Assembly (NCBI GenBank): GCA_046302135.1
Contig: JBKCIQ010000102.1
Coordinates: forward strand, 1 to 9,866
Reading direction: 5' to 3'
Length of the DNA stretch: 9,866 bases
From: AM-1111 sp046302135
GTDB lineage: Bacteria > Bacteroidota > Bacteroidia > B-17B0 > Aurantibacillaceae
In this document: positions 7,270 to 9,866 of the stretch, piece after piece
Numbering within the stretch: position 1 is the first letter of the stretch
How the letters are laid out: each line of letters starts with the position of its first letter
Notes under the pieces: model-generated
The model's input: the letters and a program-made list of their open reading frames with translations, nothing else
Databases searched by the model: none
Told to the model about the DNA's origin: nothing
Translations under genes and position numbers: made by a program

Positions 7270-7923
7270 ATGAGCACTAAAAAAAAGATACTTCTACTTA
7301 CAATACTGGTATTTCCAGGACTATTTTATTTCTTTCTTGAGCTGTCTAATGCCAACTTTAAAAAGATGGCTTATTATGGTCCGAAATATTTCGATGCCTC
7401 AAAAAATGACACTGTATATTATAAGCTAAATATTGAAAATGTTTTTGAAAACAGCGAAAGCACCAAATTAAAATTAGACACCAACGAACTTCCTGTTTTT
7501 TTGATTGGATTTCTTGACAGAAAAATGAAAAATGAAGGCTATAAACTGAATGGGCTCCTTGAGTATACACAGTATCAACCGGAAAAACTAAACTACATTG
7601 ATATTCTCATTGTCTCTGATTTTGATTCGCTGAAACCAAAATTGGAAATAAAAAAAGATTTGAAAATTCGAAATAATGAAATTAAAGAAGTGTTTTTGAA
7701 CACCTCAGAATTTAATGCTGTAAGAGATCAATTTTTTAAAGGAAAACCAATACATGTTTTTAAATATTTTTTTGCCCTGGTGGATAAAAACAGAAACATT
7801 AGAGGCTATTACGACCCTACATTTGTGTCTGAGGTAAAAAGAATGATACTGGAGTTTGAACACCTGAAACTACGCGACGAGAAGGCAAAACTCATCAAGA
7901 AAAATAAAATTGAAAAGAAATAA
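7270..7923 (+). CDS. Membrane-anchored, cysteine-free SCO-like protein of unknown function
   Basis: This 217-residue protein has an uncleaved-looking N-terminal membrane anchor (about 6-24, after KKK) and then a soluble, probably periplasmic domain. Its C-terminal part parallels the SCO protein encoded next to it. LVDKNRNIRGYYD (170-182) aligns with LIDKQSRIRGMYD, and both run into a similar final helix. IDILIVSDFDSLKPKL also resembles DVLILSHTVNPMHDTV. The protein has no cysteine at all, so it cannot have the CxxxC copper site. A His (H162) lies near, but two residues off, the SCO histidine position. The tail is Lys-rich. I infer a degenerate SCO/thioredoxin-fold paralogue acting as partner or chaperone in oxidase assembly; no proven function is known to me. 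It is the first gene of a five-gene cluster and overlaps the SCO start by one base. Confidence 0.85.
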   Translation: MSTKKKILLLTILVFPGLFYFFLELSNANFKKMAYYGPKYFDASKNDTVYYKLNIENVFENSESTKLKLDTNELPVFLIGFLDRKMKNEGYKLNGLLEYTQYQPEKLNYIDILIVSDFDSLKPKLEIKKDLKIRNNEIKEVFLNTSEFNAVRDQFFKGKPIHVFKYFFALVDKNRNIRGYYDPTFVSEVKRMILEFEHLKLRDEKAKLIKKNKIEKK

Positions 7924-8567
7924 TGCAAAAATTTAAATATATATTTTTCTATTTTTCATTTGTAATACTTCTAATATACGGCTGTAATCCTGAGAGGAAA
8001 AAGACTGAAAACACCGAAAGTAATTTATCAATTATAGGTGAAAAAAAAATAGCAGAAAATGGTAAAGACACAATCTATCATACCATTCCTGACTTTTCGT
8101 TTACTAATCAGTTCGGAGAAAAAATCAGCAACGAAAGCACCAAAGGAAAAATTTATATTGCTGATTTCTTTTTTGCCACTTGTACAAGCATATGCCCGAT
8201 AATGAGCAAAGATATGGGGCTGGTGCAAAATGCCTTTGCAAATGATAAAGATGTTCTAATTTTATCTCATACTGTTAATCCAATGCACGATACAGTCGAA
8301 GTTCTGTATGAATACGGAAAAAAATTCGGAGCGATAAAAGGTAAGTGGCATTTGCTAACCGGAGAAAAAAAGAAAATTTATGATTTGGCAAAAAATGGAT
8401 ACTTGGTTAATGCTTTGCAAGATGATGGTTCAGCAGAAGGATTTCTACACAGTGAACTATTTATGTTGATAGATAAACAAAGTAGAATTCGTGGAATGTA
8501 TGATGGAACAGATAGCGTTCAGGTTGTGAAACTTATAAACGATATAAAAAAATTAAAACAAGAATAA
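7923..8567 (+). CDS. SCO1/SenC family copper chaperone lipoprotein
   Basis: SCO proteins deliver copper to, or keep reduced, the cysteines of the CuA site in cytochrome oxidase subunit II. This 214-residue protein begins with a lipoprotein signal (hydrophobic 6-20, then G20-C21). The Tyr at -2 of the lipobox is somewhat unusual. The thioredoxin-like domain has the copper-binding CxxxC as TCTSICP (C87, C91) and the third ligand His at H176 (GFLHSELF). Length and motif spacing are normal for the family. The ATG shares its A with the previous stop (TAATG), and the 3' end overlaps the DUF420 gene in the same way, which indicates translational coupling. Anchoring to the periplasmic side of the inner membrane is inferred. 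Confidence 0.95.
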   Translation: MQKFKYIFFYFSFVILLIYGCNPERKKTENTESNLSIIGEKKIAENGKDTIYHTIPDFSFTNQFGEKISNESTKGKIYIADFFFATCTSICPIMSKDMGLVQNAFANDKDVLILSHTVNPMHDTVEVLYEYGKKFGAIKGKWHLLTGEKKKIYDLAKNGYLVNALQDDGSAEGFLHSELFMLIDKQSRIRGMYDGTDSVQVVKLINDIKKLKQE

Positions 8568-9160
8568 TGGAGCTTACACAAAAAGGAATGAGTGAAAAAA
8601 CCGCTAAGGTGCTGACTGCGGTGATTACTGTTGTTGTATTTGGAACGGTTGTATTGTTAGGTAGTAAAATTATTCCGGCTCCACCTACACCGGAGCTGGT
8701 TAAAAGCTTTCCTAAATACAGTGCAATTATAAATGGAATTACAAGTCTAGTTCTAATTTTTTCGGTCATTTCAATTAAGAACAAAAAAATTGAAATACAT
8801 CGCAAACTAAATTACACCGCAATGGTTTTATCCGGTATTTTTTTGGTGTTTTATATTGCTACGCACTTTTTCTTTCCAGACACTCGTTTTGGTGACCTAA
8901 ACCACGACGATGTTGTTAGTGTAGATGAAAAACTTCAAGCAGGATCTACCAGAATTATTTACCTGATAATCTTACTTTCTCATATTACATTGGCAGCGGT
9001 AGTGCTTCCAATGGTACTAATGACATTTTTTTACGGTAACACTAATAATGTTATTAAACACAGAAAAATTGCGAAATACACATTTCCAATATGGCTTTAT
9101 GTTACCATAACTGGAGTAATTGTTTACTTAATGATTAGCCCATATTATTATTTTGGTTGA
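8567..9160 (+). CDS. DUF420 membrane protein, CtaM/YozB-like oxidase assembly factor
   Basis: This 197-residue protein has five predicted membrane segments (about 14-36, 51-70, 81-103, 130-156 and 173-194). It has the DUF420 pattern of membrane-embedded histidines: H78, H100 (IATHFFFP), H139 (LLSHITLAAVVLP) and H165. Firmicutes members of this family (CtaM, YozB) are needed for maturation of heme A-containing aa3 oxidases, so a similar job beside ctaB and SCO is likely. The positive-inside rule puts the 101-129 loop in the periplasm. That loop contains DLNHDDVVSVDE (110-121), which fits a 12-residue EF-hand calcium loop. The gene overlaps the SCO stop by one base (TAATG). The family call is firm; the function is by analogy. 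Confidence 0.88.
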   Translation: MELTQKGMSEKTAKVLTAVITVVVFGTVVLLGSKIIPAPPTPELVKSFPKYSAIINGITSLVLIFSVISIKNKKIEIHRKLNYTAMVLSGIFLVFYIATHFFFPDTRFGDLNHDDVVSVDEKLQAGSTRIIYLIILLSHITLAAVVLPMVLMTFFYGNTNNVIKHRKIAKYTFPIWLYVTITGVIVYLMISPYYYFG

Positions 9161-9167
9161 GATTTAA

Positions 9168-9521
9168 ATGAAAAAACATTTTAAAAATATTTTCATTGCA
9201 CTCGTTTTATTGTTAATTGCATTTGATACTTACTCACAATGTGCAATGTGCAAAGCATCAGCGGAATCCAGTATTGAAAACGGAGGTACTATAGCCAAAG
9301 GTGTCAACAACGGAATAGTTTATTTGATGGGAGTTCCTTATTTATTACTGCTTACATTCTGCTTAGTTTTCAGGAAAGACATTGCAACTGTATATCATAG
9401 ATGGAGAAAAACATCACCTGAAGCTTTGGGAACAGCACTTAAAGAATACAGGTTCCTTATTTTTTTCTTCTCGGCTTTGAGCGTTCTATTTATGTTTTTT
9501 GCTTACATTCAACTCAGTTGA
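9168..9521 (+). CDS. Small membrane protein with periplasmic CAMC motif
   Basis: This 117-residue protein has an N-terminal signal peptide (hydrophobic 8-19, likely cleaved after TYS or TYSQ). Immediately after it comes CAMC (C25, C28), a CxxC pair at the start of the mature chain. Two membrane segments follow (about 49-68 and 95-115), and a third Cys (C65) lies inside the first. Proteins with a QC-x-x-C-K-A opening and a YLM-x-x-PYLLL segment look like a conserved Bacteroidota family found beside SCO and DUF420 genes. I know of no assigned activity. A CxxC at the membrane surface could serve thiol exchange or metal (copper or heme) handling during oxidase assembly; this is inference. It starts 7 bp after the DUF420 stop. 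Confidence 0.82.
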   Translation: MKKHFKNIFIALVLLLIAFDTYSQCAMCKASAESSIENGGTIAKGVNNGIVYLMGVPYLLLLTFCLVFRKDIATVYHRWRKTSPEALGTALKEYRFLIFFFSALSVLFMFFAYIQLS

Positions 9522-9523
9522 GG

Positions 9524-9685
9524 ATGAAGATTTTATTATTTGCTATAATTTTTCTTCCTCTTTTTTCTTGTAACATTTCTAGATCAGACCAAACCGAAAA
9601 ATATGACGAAAGCAGGGAACTACTTCCTGATCCGGAAGGTTACAAAAAAGACACTTTTATTTTAGATGACTCAACAAAAAAATAA
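9524..9685 (+). CDS. 53-residue putative lipoprotein
   Basis: A short reading frame starts with ATG two bases after the previous stop and ends at the TAA at 9683-9685. The first 15 residues form a compact lipoprotein signal (MKILLFAIIFLPLFS) with a lipobox ending LFSC, so C16 would carry the lipid. The mature part of 38 residues is charged (SDQTEKYDESRELLPDPEG, then Lys/Asp-rich) and contains no other Cys and no metal motif. The tight spacing and the signal peptide argue that it is real and belongs to the cluster. No family was recognised. Confidence 0.72.
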   Translation: MKILLFAIIFLPLFSCNISRSDQTEKYDESRELLPDPEGYKKDTFILDDSTKK

Positions 9686-9718
9686 GCTGAATTCAACAAA
9701 TAAGTGCAATTTTTTGAA

Positions 9719-9756
9719 CAAAAGGAAAAAAGTTTTTAATGACTTTTTTCCTTTTG
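9719..9756 (+). terminator. Perfect 15-bp hairpin with T-rich arm
   Basis: The arms 9719-9733 (CAAAAGGAAAAAAGT) and 9742-9756 pair perfectly around an 8-base loop. The 3' arm contains T6 and T4 runs, but there is no long T tract after the stem. It may end transcription of the assembly operon, or belong to the IS and shield the transposase from read-through transcription. Its position between the candidate IS end and the transposase start favours the second reading. Confidence 0.6.
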
Positions 9757-9767
9757 ACCAAGTAGTG

Positions 9768-9781
9768 CAATCTTTAGATTG
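9768..9781. promoter_or_regulatory. Short palindrome just before the transposase start
   Basis: CAATCT and AGATTG are inverted around a 2-base centre and end three bases before the ATG at 9785. They overlap a second copy of AGTGCAAT (9764-9771), whose first copy is at 9703-9710. A site for transposase binding or autoregulation is possible; no function is shown. Confidence 0.3.
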
Positions 9782-9784
9782 TCT

Positions 9785-9866
9785 ATGTCAAAAAATTACA
9801 AACAACTCAGTTTAGAGCAAAGGTATCAAATCGAAGCATTACTTAAAGCCGGTATGAGCCAAAAAT
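9785..9866 (+). CDS. IS30-family transposase, N-terminus (3' partial)
   Basis: Twenty-seven codons are visible before the right edge. They begin MSKNYKQLSLEQRYQIEALL and continue KAGMSQK, the opening of the helix-turn-helix domain of IS30-family DDE transposases (L-x-x-E-x-R-Y-x-I-x-x-L-L-x-x-G-x-S-x-x). The catalytic domain lies outside the window. The ATG at 9785 matches the usual start of relatives. A TTG two codons upstream (9779) is possible but less likely, and an in-frame stop at 9755-9757 rules out a longer N-terminus. Confidence 0.88.
   Translation, partial: MSKNYKQLSLEQRYQIEALLKAGMSQK

Larger units (their letters stand above)
9700..9866 (+). mobile_element. IS30-family insertion sequence, left end only
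   Basis: The transposase start at 9785 identifies the element, which continues past the window. The left boundary is not proven. It should lie between the lipoprotein stop (9685) and the hairpin at 9719, and TAAGTGCAATTTTTTGAACA (9701-9720) is a candidate terminal inverted repeat. The element sits directly behind the oxidase-assembly cluster without breaking any visible gene. Confidence 0.65.

Noticed and set aside
7270..8567. One SCO gene split by a frameshift into two frames
   Set aside because: Each frame has its own N-terminal anchor or signal and its own copy of the C-terminal SCO motif, so they are two genes sharing a TAATG junction.
8533..8805. 90-codon - strand frame over the SCO/DUF420 junction
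   Set aside because: It overlaps two firmly identified + strand genes, and its hydrophobic product is explained by the complement of membrane-segment codons.

Overview
The window looks like part of a Bacteroidota (Flavobacteriales-like) chromosome. The evidence is the AT-rich base composition, a type IX secretion (gliding-associated) C-terminal domain, TAnnTTTG promoter boxes of the Bacteroidota type, and a cytochrome oxidase maturation cluster in the order common in that group. No species can be named from the sequence. All genes lie on the + strand.

Region 1 (2-4294) is the 3' part of a giant secreted, cell-surface protein. The frame is open to the left edge, so the N-terminus lies outside the window. 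It holds one partial and 15 complete Ig-like repeats of 78-84 residues, each with two Cys and one Trp. A PKD domain and a C-terminal sorting domain (CHU_C / TIGR04131 type) follow. At the DNA level the 5' repeats are nearly identical and form a four-repeat (936 bp) higher-order unit. The 3' repeats have diverged.

Region 2 (4375-7157) carries heme-copper oxidase genes: ctaB (heme O synthase, with a TTG start), two adjacent subunit III-family genes and a subunit IV gene. A good intrinsic hairpin terminator at 7179-7216 closes this block. Subunits I and II are not in the window.

Region 3 (7270-9685) is a tightly packed five-gene unit with overlaps or gaps of at most 7 bp. In order it encodes a membrane-anchored, cysteine-free protein resembling SCO at its C-terminus, a true SCO1/SenC lipoprotein with CxxxC and His, a DUF420 (CtaM/YozB-like) membrane protein with an EF-hand-like loop, a small membrane protein with a CAMC motif, and a 53-residue lipoprotein. 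Together with region 2 this reads as a structural-subunit, heme and copper assembly cluster for an aa3/caa3-type oxidase. The hairpin and a new promoter box separate the assembly factors from the structural subunits.

Region 4 (about 9700-9866) is the left end of an IS30-family insertion sequence. It contains a 15-bp perfect hairpin, a short palindrome, and the first 27 codons of the transposase, which runs off the right edge.
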